A model generated the notes under the pieces. It searched no databases. It was not told the origin of the DNA and was given only the letters and a program-made list of their open reading frames with translations. DNA of 64,000 bases from Vescimonas coprocola (GTDB lineage: Bacteria > Bacillota > Clostridia > Oscillospirales > Oscillospiraceae), in the NCBI RefSeq assembly GCF_018408575.1, contig NZ_AP023418.1, positions 1,454,415 to 1,518,414 of the forward strand. The letters are read 5' to 3'. Shown here piece by piece: positions 43,311-53,379 of the stretch. The translations under genes and the position numbers were made by a program. Position 1 is the first letter of the stretch. Each line of letters begins with the position of its first letter.

Positions 43311-45071
43311 TTATGCGCCCAGTTCTTCGGCGGACAACTGCGACATGGCAATTTCTCGATAGACAGCACAATTCTTTATCAGTTCCTCATGCGTACCGAT
43401 CCCAACGGCCTTGCCTTCATCCAGAACGACGATCTTATCGGCGTTGCGGATCGTACCGATTCTCTGGGCAACGATCATGCAGGTAACGCCGCCGAGCTTT
43501 TCGGCAAGACCTTTTCGCAGCGCTGCATCGGTTTTGTAGTCCAATGCGGAGAAGGAGTCATCGAAAATCAAAATCTCGGGATTTCTCGCCAACGCACGGG
43601 CGATTGCCAAACGCTGCTTCTGTCCGCCGGAAACATTGGATCCGCCCTGTGAAATCGGTGCATCTAATTTGCCGGGCAGTTTTTCGACAAATTCACTTGC
43701 CTGGGCAAGTTCCAAGGCTTTCTGTGCGTTTTCGTCGGTAGGAACTGCGGCGCTTTCACCGAACAGCACATTATCCCGGATGTCACCGGCAAACAGAACC
43801 GCTTTCTGCGTTACATATCCGATACGGTCGTAAAGGGCGTCGAAGGTGTATTCTTTTATATCCTTTCCGTCGATCAGGACCGTGCCGGAGGTCGTGTCGT
43901 AAAAGCGAGCTGCCAGGCTGATGAGCGTTGTTTTACCGCTGCCGGTCGCACCGATAAATGCAATGGTTTCACCTTTATTCACCTTAAAGCTGATGTTTTC
44001 CAATACATCCTTATCCGAGGTGGGATAGTGGAAGGAAACATCCTTGAACTCGACTGTGCCCACTTCGGGAGCGTTGTCCGATTTTCCTTCCCGTAAGGTG
44101 ATTTTTGCATTCAGCACCTCATTGATACGCCCGGCAGAAACCTGGGCCGAAGGGAAGAACATTACAATCATGACCATCATCATAATGGACATGATGACAT
44201 AGGTTGCATAGGTGCCGAATACCATAATGTCACCGAATGTTGCGATCCTCGCTGCGACATCTGTAAGTGCGACCTTTTCCACGATAGATGCGCCTACCCA
44301 ATAGACGGTCAATGCCAAAGTATTCATAGCGAACGAGACAGCCGGCATAAGCATCGCAAATCCGTGCTGATTGAACAGCTGCGTTCTCATCAATTCGTCG
44401 TTGGCCTGCTCAAATTTTTCCGCTTGATATTTCTCGGCATTATAAGCGTGCACCACATTGATGCCCGTCAGATTTTCACGGGATACACGGTTGATGTTAT
44501 CCGTCAATTTCTGCACACGGCGGACACGCGGCACGATCACCGCAATGACGATTGCCATCATGGCAAGCAGCGCCACGACAAAGCCGGCGGTGATAACAGA
44601 CAGCGTCCAGCTTTTGTTGATGATCTTTATGACCGCCCAAATCGCCATGATCGGAGATTTGATCATAATTTGCAGGCCCATTGCCACAAGCATCTGGATC
44701 TGCGTGATGTCATTCGTCGTGCGGTTGATCAGGCTCGGAACAGAAAACTGCTGCATTTCATACTGACCGAAATCCGCCACCTGATTAAACACCTTTTCAC
44801 GGATTGTATAGCTGAAGCCTGCGGCAGTCTGCGCTGCCAAGTATCCGCAAATTACCGCAAGCAGAGCGCTTGCGAGCGTGCAGCCGAGCATTTCAAGCCC
44901 TGTTTGCCAGATGTCACTCATTGCGCTGCCAGGGGTCTTGATAAGTACTGTCAGGTCGCTCATATAGTCCGGCAGGCGCAGATCAAAATAGATCTGACCC
45001 AATACCAGAATGGCGCAAAGCCCGGCAGTCAGCCACTCCTTGCGTTTCATTTTCTTTAATAGCTCAAACAT
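43311..45071 (-). CDS. ABC exporter half-transporter, degenerate ATPase site
   Basis: 586 residues, six membrane helices about 18-300, nucleotide-binding domain with Walker A GATGSGKTT, signature VSGGQKQ and Walker B ILIFDDSFSALD. The Walker B ends in Asp-Asp, so the catalytic Glu is replaced by Asp, the mark of the degenerate half in heterodimers such as BmrCD and TM287/288. It pairs with the product of the next gene, which has the canonical site. Confidence 0.93.
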   Translation of the reverse strand: MFELLKKMKRKEWLTAGLCAILVLGQIYFDLRLPDYMSDLTVLIKTPGSAMSDIWQTGLEMLGCTLASALLAVICGYLAAQTAAGFSYTIREKVFNQVADFGQYEMQQFSVPSLINRTTNDITQIQMLVAMGLQIMIKSPIMAIWAVIKIINKSWTLSVITAGFVVALLAMMAIVIAVIVPRVRRVQKLTDNINRVSRENLTGINVVHAYNAEKYQAEKFEQANDELMRTQLFNQHGFAMLMPAVSFAMNTLALTVYWVGASIVEKVALTDVAARIATFGDIMVFGTYATYVIMSIMMMVMIVMFFPSAQVSAGRINEVLNAKITLREGKSDNAPEVGTVEFKDVSFHYPTSDKDVLENISFKVNKGETIAFIGATGSGKTTLISLAARFYDTTSGTVLIDGKDIKEYTFDALYDRIGYVTQKAVLFAGDIRDNVLFGESAAVPTDENAQKALELAQASEFVEKLPGKLDAPISQGGSNVSGGQKQRLAIARALARNPEILIFDDSFSALDYKTDAALRKGLAEKLGGVTCMIVAQRIGTIRNADKIVVLDEGKAVGIGTHEELIKNCAVYREIAMSQLSAEELGA

Positions 45072-45110
45072 ATTGGTTTGCTCCCATAATCTTTGTTGTT
45101 TATAATACCG

Positions 45111-45782
45111 TTAAGTTCGATACTTTGCCATCAGTTCCTTAAACAATTCCTGCGTCGAGGGCGGCGTATAGGTAATAGCGTTGGCCCCGGCCACGATTGT
45201 CTCATAGATGCTTTCGTTGGTTTTCCCACCGGATGCAACCAGCGGAACATTCGGAAACTCCGAGCGGATTTTTCGTACAACATTCGGAGTCTCTTTTCCG
45301 CAGGCGATATTTAAGATCGCAGCGCCATGCTGCAAACGGCTGGCAATGTCCGTGCCCTCATGCGTCACCGTGATAATCACCGGAATATCTACGGCGTTGC
45401 TTACAGCCAGAAGATTCAGATCGGAAATCGGTGCATTCAGCACAACTCCCATAGCACCTTGCGACTCCACGTCCTTCGCCAAGGATACCGTCCTTATTCC
45501 CTTGGTCGTCCCGCCACCAACGCCGCAGAACACCGGGATATAAGAGGAGCGAATGATTGCATCGCTGATCGCTTGCTGCGGAGTAAAGGGATAGACCGCA
45601 AACACGGCATCGGCGTCACAATTCCGAATAATTGCAAGATCGGTGGTAAAGACAAAGCTTTTGATCCTGCGTCCGTTGATGATAATTCCGCTGGCTTGGA
45701 AAACCGCCTCCGGGATCTTCAGAATATGCTGCCGCAAACGGCTGCCGATCTGAGGGATCTGCTCCTTTTTCATTTCTTCCAT
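45111..45782 (-). CDS. TIM-barrel-like protein, unknown function
   Basis: 223 residues. Alternating strands and helices with glycine-rich phosphate-type loops (CGVGGGTTKGIRT, VASGGKTNESIYETIVAGANAITYTPP) look like a TIM barrel of the HisA/HisF or PcrB style, which binds phosphorylated ligands. ACGKETP and THEGTD may form the active site. No family member with a known reaction is recognised. Located between the FtsH/DUF308 genes and the ABC pair in operon B. Confidence 0.6.
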   Translation of the reverse strand: MEEMKKEQIPQIGSRLRQHILKIPEAVFQASGIIINGRRIKSFVFTTDLAIIRNCDADAVFAVYPFTPQQAISDAIIRSSYIPVFCGVGGGTTKGIRTVSLAKDVESQGAMGVVLNAPISDLNLLAVSNAVDIPVIITVTHEGTDIASRLQHGAAILNIACGKETPNVVRKIRSEFPNVPLVASGGKTNESIYETIVAGANAITYTPPSTQELFKELMAKYRT

Positions 45783-45797
45783 ACTGCATCTCCTGTA

Positions 45798-46349
45798 TTA
45801 CCAGTCGGAGTTTCTGCGGGCAAAAGCCGCAATAATGCTTTCGATGCCGAACAGGATCAGATAGATTGCCACCATATAGCAGATCGCTCTGAGCGTTACA
45901 AAGGAAAGCGCCGGACTAAAGATCATCACAAATCCGAGCACAAGCCCGAGAATGTTCAGAATCAGTGAGAAATAGTAATAAAACGGATTTCCAATCAAAC
46001 GAATCAGGTTTGTCCTTGTCAGCTCGGATATGCAGTGGGCGATAAACCAAATCGGGAGAAGAATCGTCAGTGCCCATTTCCCGACATTGGGATTGGCGAT
46101 CAGCATCACGCCGCACATAACGCTTAAAATCCCAGAGATCAACGACAGCATCGGACCGAAGCTGATAAAGCGGGAAAGCCGGGCATATACCACGAGATCT
46201 TCAATGCCCATCACAATGGCGATCACGCCGTAAATAACGACCGCTCCCGTCAGCATGCTTTCCGGGCGGATAAAGGCAAAGATGCCAAGCAGGATCAGGA
46301 GCACGCCGACGATCAATTCGCTCCATCCAAAGCCGTTTTTTCTTTTCAT
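45798..46349 (-). CDS. DUF308/HdeD-like membrane protein
   Basis: 183 residues with six membrane helices in three hairpins (LIVGVLLILLGIFAFI, GAVVIYGVIAIVMGIEDLVV, MLSLISGILSVMCGVMLI, ALTILLPIWFIAHCISEL). It starts four bases inside the end of ftsH, giving a coupled pair. HdeD proteins support acid or membrane-stress survival in enterobacteria; clostridial relatives are uncharacterised. Confidence 0.8.
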   Translation of the reverse strand: MKRKNGFGWSELIVGVLLILLGIFAFIRPESMLTGAVVIYGVIAIVMGIEDLVVYARLSRFISFGPMLSLISGILSVMCGVMLIANPNVGKWALTILLPIWFIAHCISELTRTNLIRLIGNPFYYYFSLILNILGLVLGFVMIFSPALSFVTLRAICYMVAIYLILFGIESIIAAFARRNSDW

Positions 46350-48175
46350 ACCGCATTCCCATCCTTTCTGTTCAAAATCGTCATGAATTCGCTGCCCGTA
46401 ATGGTCTCTTTCTCGTAAAGATAGCTTGCAAGTTCATCCAACTTCTTGCGATTGTCTGCCAGCAGACGGCGAGCCTTTTCATGCTGCTTTTTGACAGTCT
46501 CCACGACCTTCTGATCGATTTCTTTTTGTGTATCCGCCGAGCAGGCAAGCGAGGTATCGCCGCCGAGGTACTGGTTGCTGACCGTCTCCATCGCAACCAT
46601 ATCGAATTCATCGGTCATACCGTAGCGGGTAATCATCGCACGGGCAAGTTTGGTTGCTTGCTCGATGTCATTAGAGGCACCGGTTGTAATCTGCCCGAAT
46701 ACGATCTCCTCCGCCGCACGGCCACCGGTCAGCGTGGCAATTTTGTTTTCCAGTTCTTCCTTGGTCATCAGAACCTTATCGTTCTGCTCGACCTGCATGG
46801 TGTAGCCCAGTGCGCCGGAGGTTCTGGGGATGATCGTGATCTTCTGCACCGGTGCGGAAGCCGTCTGCAAAGCAGCGACCAGCGCATGGCCAATCTCATG
46901 GTAGGCGACGACCTTCTTTTCATCATCGGTCATGATGGCGTTTTTCTTCTGATAGCCGGCGATGACGACCTCAATGCTTTCCTCCAGGTCTGCCTGCTCT
47001 ACGACTGTGCGCCCACTGCGCACCGCACGGAGGGCAGCTTCGTTGATGATGTTCGCAAGCTCTGCGCCGGAGGTTCCGGAGGCCATACGGGCGATGGTAT
47101 GGAAGTCCACATTGTCCGCCGTTTTGATCTTCTTCGCATGGACCTTGAGGATGGCTTCACGACCTGCGAGGTCAGGCAGCTCCACGGGAACACGGCGGTC
47201 AAAGCGGCCGGGGCGGGTCAGCGCCGGGTCAAGGGACTCCGGGCGGTTGGTCGCCGCCAGTATGATGACGCCGTTGTTGCCTTCAAAGCCGTCCATCTCG
47301 GTCAGAAGCTGGTTAAGCGTCTGTTCACGCTCATCGTTGCCGCCTATCTGACCATCGCGCTTTTTACCGATGGCATCGATCTCATCGATAAAGACGATAC
47401 AGGGCGCTTTTTCCTTGGCCTGCTTGAACAGGTCACGCACTTTTGATGCACCCATACCGACGAACATCTCCACAAATTCCGAGCCGGACATGGAGAAAAA
47501 CGGAACACCGGCTTCGCCTGCAACAGCCTTAGCCAGCATCGTTTTGCCGGTACCCGGAGGGCCTACAAGCAATACGCCCTTGGGCATAGATGCGCCGACA
47601 TCGGAATACTTCTTGGGATTATGTAGGTAATCGACGATTTCGGCAAGATTTTCCTTTGCTTCATCCTCACCAGCGACATCGGCAAAACGGATGCCGTCCG
47701 TGGACGGAACGTAGACCTTGGCATTGCTTTTTCCCATACCGAACGCCATCGCATTTGGGCCGCCTGCCTGGGACATCATTTTCTTCGCCATATACTGTCC
47801 GAGGGCAGCAAAGATCAGGATCGGCAGAATAAATGTCAGGAAAAAGCTGAGCAGCGGAGACATGCCTTTTTCAATATTCCGTGTGAATTTAGCTCCCGAT
47901 GCATACAGCCGCTCGGTCAGGGTGGGGTCGTTCATTTCGCCAGTCTTGTAGATCTGGGTATTGTCCTTGTCTGTGAATACGATCTCGGAATCGGCAACCT
48001 CTACGCTGCCGATATCTTTATCCTCGATCATCTTCATAAAGGTACCGTAATCAACCTCTTTCACTCTGGCATTTGCAAGCAACGGAGAGATGACCATGTT
48101 GAAAACCAGAATGACCAACAAAACAATGCCGTAATAATAGATCAGGGGTTTTCTCGGTGACTTAACTTCTTTCAT
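46346..48175 (-). CDS. ftsH: ATP-dependent zinc metalloprotease FtsH
   Basis: 609 residues, full length. Two membrane helices about 11-33 and 107-127 flank an external domain. AAA module: Walker A GPPGTGKT at 205-212, Walker B VFIDEIDA about 261-268, second region of homology with RPGRFDRR about 321-328. The zinc protease motif HEIGH is at 426-430. FtsH degrades misfolded or regulated membrane proteins, including lipid-synthesis enzymes in other bacteria. This is an element-borne extra copy and heads operon B behind promoter B. Confidence 0.95.
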   Translation of the reverse strand: MKEVKSPRKPLIYYYGIVLLVILVFNMVISPLLANARVKEVDYGTFMKMIEDKDIGSVEVADSEIVFTDKDNTQIYKTGEMNDPTLTERLYASGAKFTRNIEKGMSPLLSFFLTFILPILIFAALGQYMAKKMMSQAGGPNAMAFGMGKSNAKVYVPSTDGIRFADVAGEDEAKENLAEIVDYLHNPKKYSDVGASMPKGVLLVGPPGTGKTMLAKAVAGEAGVPFFSMSGSEFVEMFVGMGASKVRDLFKQAKEKAPCIVFIDEIDAIGKKRDGQIGGNDEREQTLNQLLTEMDGFEGNNGVIILAATNRPESLDPALTRPGRFDRRVPVELPDLAGREAILKVHAKKIKTADNVDFHTIARMASGTSGAELANIINEAALRAVRSGRTVVEQADLEESIEVVIAGYQKKNAIMTDDEKKVVAYHEIGHALVAALQTASAPVQKITIIPRTSGALGYTMQVEQNDKVLMTKEELENKIATLTGGRAAEEIVFGQITTGASNDIEQATKLARAMITRYGMTDEFDMVAMETVSNQYLGGDTSLACSADTQKEIDQKVVETVKKQHEKARRLLADNRKKLDELASYLYEKETITGSEFMTILNRKDGNAV

Positions 48176-48207
48176 ACTTACCCGACTCCTTTTCGTTCAT
48201 TGTGGTG

Positions 48208-48240
48208 AGTATACTGTCCATTTCTAAACTGAAACGAAAC
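48208..48240 (-). promoter_or_regulatory. Regulon promoter B (ftsH operon)
   Basis: The same 19-base element TTCTAAACTGAAACGAAAC is at 48222-48240, followed eight bases on by TATACT (48208-48213) toward ftsH. Sequence and spacing match promoter A exactly. Confidence 0.82.
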
Positions 48241-48243
48241 AAA

Positions 48244-48268
48244 CCGGAGAAAAAACTCCGTTTTGCTT
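48244..48268. terminator. Short hairpin at the end of cargo operon C
   Basis: CCGGAG, AAAAAA and CTCCG form a short stem with T-rich flanks on both strands. It lies between the end of the 1413-residue gene and promoter B. Weak but well placed. Confidence 0.5.
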
Positions 48269-48275
48269 CATTTCG

Positions 48276-51200
48276 TCAGCCATCGAGACCTATGTTTTTC
48301 TTTGCTGTGGACAGCATAAGCTTGATGCGGTTCAGCTGATTGACCTCGCTGGCACCGGGGTCATAATCCACCGCAGCAATATTGCTTTGCGGGTATGCTT
48401 TTTTCAGCGCTTTGATCACGCCCTTGCCTACAACATGGTTTGGAAGACACGCAAACGGCTGAATACAAACTACATTCGGCGTGCCATGTGTGATCAGTTC
48501 GATCATTTCTCCGGCTAAGAACCACCCCTCACCGTATTGATTGCCCAAAGACAAAAAGGGTTTTGTCATTTCAGCAATCCGGTAAACAGACAATGGGGCC
48601 TCAAACCGTTTGCTTTCGTTCAGCGCATCAGTTGCCGGTTTGCGCAGAGCGGCAATCAGCCTTATTGCCGCCTTGGATACGATGACCGAAGATTTTTTGG
48701 TGCCGAGGTATTCCGCCTTGTATTGGGAGCCGAAAACACAGTAATTGAAGAAGTCCAGCAGATCCGGAACAACAACCTCGGCACCTTCCCGTTCCAGCAG
48801 TTCCACCAAGTGGTTGTTTGCCAGCGGCATATACTTCACAAGGATCTCACCGACAATGCCGACCCTCGGCTTACGGATCGTTTCATCGATGGTGAAGCTG
48901 TCAAACGCATTGACGATTCCACGGCATACTTCCTTATAGGTGTACTGCGTTTTTGAATTTATGAGTGAGTCGATGCAAATATCCTGCCACTTTTTATGGA
49001 GCGCATCGGCAGAACCGGGTATGACCTCATACGGTCGCACACGGTACAGGCAGCGCATAAAAAGATCTCCGTAGACGATCGTTTTTGCGGCATCCGTGAC
49101 TAAACCGGCGGACAGGCTGAAACCCTCATTTTTCTCCATCCCGTTGGCGTTCAGGGAAATGACCGGAATATGGGAGTATCCGGCCTTATCCAAGGCGCGG
49201 CGAATGAAGGATACATAGTTGCTGGCACGACAGCATCCGCCGGTCTGTGTCATAACGATTGCCAAACGGTCGGTATCATATTTGCCGGAAAGTACGGCAT
49301 CCATAAATTGTCCGACCACCGTAATAGAAGGATAGCAGGCATCGTTATTGACATATTTGAGTCCCATATTCACAGCACTGCGATTGTCATTGTCCAGAAC
49401 AACCAGGTTATATCCGTGCTTGCGGAACACGGGCTCCAAAATATCAAAATGGATCGGACTCATTTGCGGCGCAAGAATGGTATACCCCTTTTCCCGCATT
49501 TCTTTGGTGAACTCTGTTCGGTGATACGCCACAGGCTTTGCCGTCGCCCTGCTTTGATCCTGCTTTCGCATAGCCATAGCAGAGAGCAAGCTGCGGATTC
49601 GGATACGGACAGCGCCGAGATTGGCGACCTCGTCGATCTTCAAAAGCGTATACAGCTTGCCGGAAGCCTCCAGAATCTCGCTTACCTGATCTGTCGTTAC
49701 GGCATCAAGTCCGCATCCGAAAGAATTGAGCTGAATCATCTCCAATTTATCATGTTGGCAGACAAATTCCGCTGCATTGTACAGCCGGGAATGATATACC
49801 CACTGATCCACAACACGCAAGGGCCGGGACGGCTCAAAATCGATGGGAAGACTATCCTCAGTAAAAACCGTCAGACCGTAGGAGGCAATCAGTTCCGGGA
49901 TCCCGTGGTTGATTTCGGGGTCGATATGATACGGCCGCCCCGCCAGCACGATTCCGCACTCGCCGTTATGCTTCATCTGATTGAGCAGGCGCTTGCCTTC
50001 CGTACGAATATCTGCCTTGACCCGCTGCTGTTCTGCCCATGCCGCTTTTACTGCCGCATGCACCTCCGGTGCGGGAATATTCCATTCCTCACGGCAGAGC
50101 TTTACCATGCGGTCAGCAACCGTCTTTTCATCGGTAAACGCCATAAATGGGCGTATGTAGCGCACGGCTCCATTGGTAACGGCTTCCACATTGTTTTTGA
50201 TGTTTTCAGGATATGAAACAACAATGGGGCAATTAAAATGGTTCTGTGCTCCCAGCGTTTCCTGGTGTTCGTAGAATACGCAGGGGTGAAAGATCGTTTT
50301 GATGCCTTGGTTGATGAGCCACTGTACATGGCCGTGCGCCAGCTTTGCGGGGTAACATTCCGATTCGGATGGGATTGACTCCATCCCAAGCTCGTAGATC
50401 TTTCGGCTTGAAAAGGGGGATAAGATGACCCGGAAATGCAGCTGTTTGAAAAAGGTTGCCCAAAACGGGTAGTTTTCATATAGGTTCAGCACCCGGGGAA
50501 TACCGATCGTCCCCCGTGCGGCAGCTGACTCTGCAAGCGGCTCATAGCCAAATATGCATCGGCGCTTGAATTCAACCATATTGGGTGCAGCTTTTTTCCG
50601 CTCGGCATTGCCGACCATCTTTTCACAGCGATTTCCTGTGATGTGGCGGCGCTCTCCGTCAAAAACATTTACCGTCAGCATACAATGGTTGGCACAGCCG
50701 CCGCAGCGTCTTGTGAAAGAGGAATAGGTCAGCGCCTCGATCTGCTCCAGTGAAAGCATCTTAGTCGGTGTCGGTGCTCCGGTGTAATTGCGTCTGGCGA
50801 TCAATGCGGCACCGAAAGCACCCATCACGCCGGAAATATCCGGGCAAATCACTCCTGCACCGGCAATTTCTTCAAACGCCCGCAAGACAGCCTTGTTATG
50901 AAAAGTACCGCCCTGCACGACGATATGGCTGCCAAGCTCCTCCGCCGAGGACAGCTTGATGACCTTATACAAAGCGTTTTTGATCACGGAATAGGCAAGG
51001 CCGGCGGAAATATCCGAAACCGAGGCACCTTCTTTTTGTGCCTGCTTGACATTGGAATTCATGAAAACCGTGCACCGGGTACCGAGGTCAACCGGGTGTT
51101 CGGCAAATAGTGCGGTTTGTGCGAACTCTTCTGCAGTATATCCTAAAGAGTTTGCAAAGTTTTCAATAAAGGAACCGCAGCCAGAGGAGCAGGCTTCGTT

Positions 51201-52517
51201 AAGCATGATACTGTCCACAGCACCGTTTTTCAGACGGATACATTTCATATCCTGACCGCCAATGTCCAGCACACAGTCCACTTTTGGATCGAAGAAAGAA
51301 GCGGCCGTACAGTGAGCAATCGTTTCCACTTCTCCGTCATCCAGAGAAAAGGCAGCCTGCAGCAGTGCCTCTCCGTAGCCGGTAGAGCACGCCCGGACGA
51401 TTTTTGCATTCCCCGGCATTAGCGTTTGCAGTTCGTGGATACCCTTTTTTGCCGCCTCGATTGGGTTGCCGTTGTTGTTCGTGTAGTAAGAATACAGCAG
51501 TTCACCGTTTTCCCCGATCAGCGCCATCTTGGTTGTCGTAGAACCAGCGTCGATTCCCAGATAGCAGTTCCCTCGATAGGCGGAAAGCTCACCACGGGCA
51601 ACGGAAGCCCGAGCGTGTCTGCAGCAGAACTGCTCATATTCTGCGTGACTTTCAAATAGAGCCGGAAGCCGGGGCATTTCAAAAGAGATCGAGACGCCGT
51701 TTTTCAGACGCTCGATCAGGGTGTCGATTGGGACAGTGTCTTTTTCCGTGCTTTCCATTGCAGCGCCCATGGCGGCAAACAGATGGGAGTGATCCGGATC
51801 AACAGTCGTTTCCGCTGTCAAACCAAGAGTCCGTACAAATGCCTTTTTCAGTTCCGGCAGAAAATGCAGCGGACCTCCGAGAAATGCCACGCATCCCCGG
51901 ATCGGCTTTCCGCAGGCAAGACCGGAGATCGTCTGGTTCACGACTGCCTGAAAAATAGATGCTGCAAGGTCCGCTTTGGTTGCCCCTTCATTGATCAAGG
52001 GCTGAATATCTGTTTTCGCAAATACGCCGCAGCGTGCTGCGATCGGGTAGATCTGCTTGTACTGCTCAGCCTCTCTATTCAGTCCGGCGGCATCCGTTTG
52101 CAGCAGCGATGCCATTTGATCGATGAAAGAGCCGGTTCCGCCGGCGCAGACACCGTTCATTCGCTCCTCTAATCCGCCGGTAAAGTATATGATCTTAGCA
52201 TCCTCGCCGCCAAGTTCAATCGCCACATCCGTCTGCGGCGCACATTTTTTCAGGGCTGTAGCGACGGCAACGACCTCCTGGACAAAGGAAATATCCAACG
52301 CTTTCCCCAGATTGATCGCACCGGAGCCGGTAATGCAAACCTGCAGTTCACATTCCCCAACAGATTTCTTGGCTTCTTCCAACAAAGTGGATAGGGTTTC
52401 CTGCGTGTGGGCCTGATGCCGTCTGTATTCTCCGTAAAGGATCTCATCGGCGTCATCAAGTACCACAAGCTTTACGGTCGTGGAGCCGATGTCGATCCCG
52501 GCACGGTATTTTTTCAT
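48276..52517 (-). CDS. Acyl-CoA dehydratase activase / BadF-BadG-HgdC family protein (double ATPase plus DUF2229)
   Basis: 1413 residues. Two actin-fold ATPase domains: the first begins AGIDIGSTTVK about 6-16 with the FeS-ligating CAGGTGSF and ARCGVFAK segments, the second begins GIDAGSTTTK about 320 with CSSGCGSF and GTRCTVF. After a Cys-containing linker (CGGCANHC) comes a DUF2229/HgdB-like region from about 680 to the end. These proteins use ATP to send one low-potential electron to radical dehydratases or related enzymes. No 2-hydroxyacyl-CoA dehydratase subunits are nearby, and its job in a lipid operon is unknown. Confidence 0.88.
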   Translation of the reverse strand: MKKYRAGIDIGSTTVKLVVLDDADEILYGEYRRHQAHTQETLSTLLEEAKKSVGECELQVCITGSGAINLGKALDISFVQEVVAVATALKKCAPQTDVAIELGGEDAKIIYFTGGLEERMNGVCAGGTGSFIDQMASLLQTDAAGLNREAEQYKQIYPIAARCGVFAKTDIQPLINEGATKADLAASIFQAVVNQTISGLACGKPIRGCVAFLGGPLHFLPELKKAFVRTLGLTAETTVDPDHSHLFAAMGAAMESTEKDTVPIDTLIERLKNGVSISFEMPRLPALFESHAEYEQFCCRHARASVARGELSAYRGNCYLGIDAGSTTTKMALIGENGELLYSYYTNNNGNPIEAAKKGIHELQTLMPGNAKIVRACSTGYGEALLQAAFSLDDGEVETIAHCTAASFFDPKVDCVLDIGGQDMKCIRLKNGAVDSIMLNEACSSGCGSFIENFANSLGYTAEEFAQTALFAEHPVDLGTRCTVFMNSNVKQAQKEGASVSDISAGLAYSVIKNALYKVIKLSSAEELGSHIVVQGGTFHNKAVLRAFEEIAGAGVICPDISGVMGAFGAALIARRNYTGAPTPTKMLSLEQIEALTYSSFTRRCGGCANHCMLTVNVFDGERRHITGNRCEKMVGNAERKKAAPNMVEFKRRCIFGYEPLAESAAARGTIGIPRVLNLYENYPFWATFFKQLHFRVILSPFSSRKIYELGMESIPSESECYPAKLAHGHVQWLINQGIKTIFHPCVFYEHQETLGAQNHFNCPIVVSYPENIKNNVEAVTNGAVRYIRPFMAFTDEKTVADRMVKLCREEWNIPAPEVHAAVKAAWAEQQRVKADIRTEGKRLLNQMKHNGECGIVLAGRPYHIDPEINHGIPELIASYGLTVFTEDSLPIDFEPSRPLRVVDQWVYHSRLYNAAEFVCQHDKLEMIQLNSFGCGLDAVTTDQVSEILEASGKLYTLLKIDEVANLGAVRIRIRSLLSAMAMRKQDQSRATAKPVAYHRTEFTKEMREKGYTILAPQMSPIHFDILEPVFRKHGYNLVVLDNDNRSAVNMGLKYVNNDACYPSITVVGQFMDAVLSGKYDTDRLAIVMTQTGGCCRASNYVSFIRRALDKAGYSHIPVISLNANGMEKNEGFSLSAGLVTDAAKTIVYGDLFMRCLYRVRPYEVIPGSADALHKKWQDICIDSLINSKTQYTYKEVCRGIVNAFDSFTIDETIRKPRVGIVGEILVKYMPLANNHLVELLEREGAEVVVPDLLDFFNYCVFGSQYKAEYLGTKKSSVIVSKAAIRLIAALRKPATDALNESKRFEAPLSVYRIAEMTKPFLSLGNQYGEGWFLAGEMIELITHGTPNVVCIQPFACLPNHVVGKGVIKALKKAYPQSNIAAVDYDPGASEVNQLNRIKLMLSTAKKNIGLDG

Positions 52518-52535
52518 AGATGATTCCTCCTGCGC

Positions 52536-53348
52536 TTATAAAAAGAAGCCGCCTGCGTATGTGCAGAAAAGATAAGTAAACGGAACGGCAAATAAATGAC
52601 TGTCAAACCTGTCCAGTATACCGCCGTGTCCCGGCAGCAGATTGCCATAGTCTTTGATGCCGCAAATACGTTTGATCACTGACATAGACAGATCACCGAA
52701 CTGGCCGACAACGGAGGTCATAAGCGCCCAAAGTGCCAGCGTTCCGTAATTTACTTCAATCTTTACAAATTTCTCAACAACGATCCCGCCAAGCAGTGCC
52801 AATAGCACCCCGAACAATAGGCCGCCAAGGGAGCCTTCTATGGTCTTATTTGGGCTTACCTTCGGCATTAGCTTATGCCGTCCCAAACCTCGCCCGATCA
52901 GATAGGCGGCGACATCCGTGACAAAGCACAATGTGACAGCAAAAATCAGATAATACAGTCCGCTATTCAGGCTTCTCAGCTCCGGAATGGCTTTAAAGAG
53001 CACAATGATCAGGAGCACAATGAAAAATGCCTTGACGGGAGAGTCCAAGCTGCAATGTTTTTGCCGTATCATCAGCCAAATGGATGCTACAGTTGCAAAA
53101 ATAAATGCCACCGTCAGTACGATCTCGGAACGGGGAATGTGTACGAAAGCAGCCAAAACGGCAATGAGCATAGAAACAGTAAACATCACTTCATTTTCGA
53201 TTGTGCCGGTTGCGCGGTATATTTCATACACCGAAAAGGCGCAAAGGATGGCGGTAGCCACCAAAATGACCGCCGGTATGTAAGAATAGAATAGGATTAA
53301 GTAAACGGCGGCTGTTATAAACGCACCGGTTATCGTTCGCTTGAGTAT
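52536..53348 (-). CDS. cdsA: Phosphatidate cytidylyltransferase, start codon unusual
   Basis: Makes CDP-diacylglycerol from phosphatidate and CTP. Eight or so membrane helices; the signature near the C-terminus reads GQFGDLSMSVIKRICGIKDYGNLLPGHGGILDRFDS (family S-x8-K-R-x4-K-D-x5-PGHGG-x2-D-R-x-D). A TTG at 53262-53264 would give 242 residues but lacks the first helix. The coding frame clearly continues upstream (LKRTITGAFITAAVYLILFY) to 53348, where GAGGGG is followed seven bases later by ATA instead of ATG. Likely a rare ATA start, a base error, or a damaged gene. Confidence 0.85.
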   Translation of the reverse strand: MLKRTITGAFITAAVYLILFYSYIPAVILVATAILCAFSVYEIYRATGTIENEVMFTVSMLIAVLAAFVHIPRSEIVLTVAFIFATVASIWLMIRQKHCSLDSPVKAFFIVLLIIVLFKAIPELRSLNSGLYYLIFAVTLCFVTDVAAYLIGRGLGRHKLMPKVSPNKTIEGSLGGLLFGVLLALLGGIVVEKFVKIEVNYGTLALWALMTSVVGQFGDLSMSVIKRICGIKDYGNLLPGHGGILDRFDSHLFAVPFTYLFCTYAGGFFL

Positions 53349-53379
53349 GGTTGTGACCCCTCGTAATAAAACTACTGTA

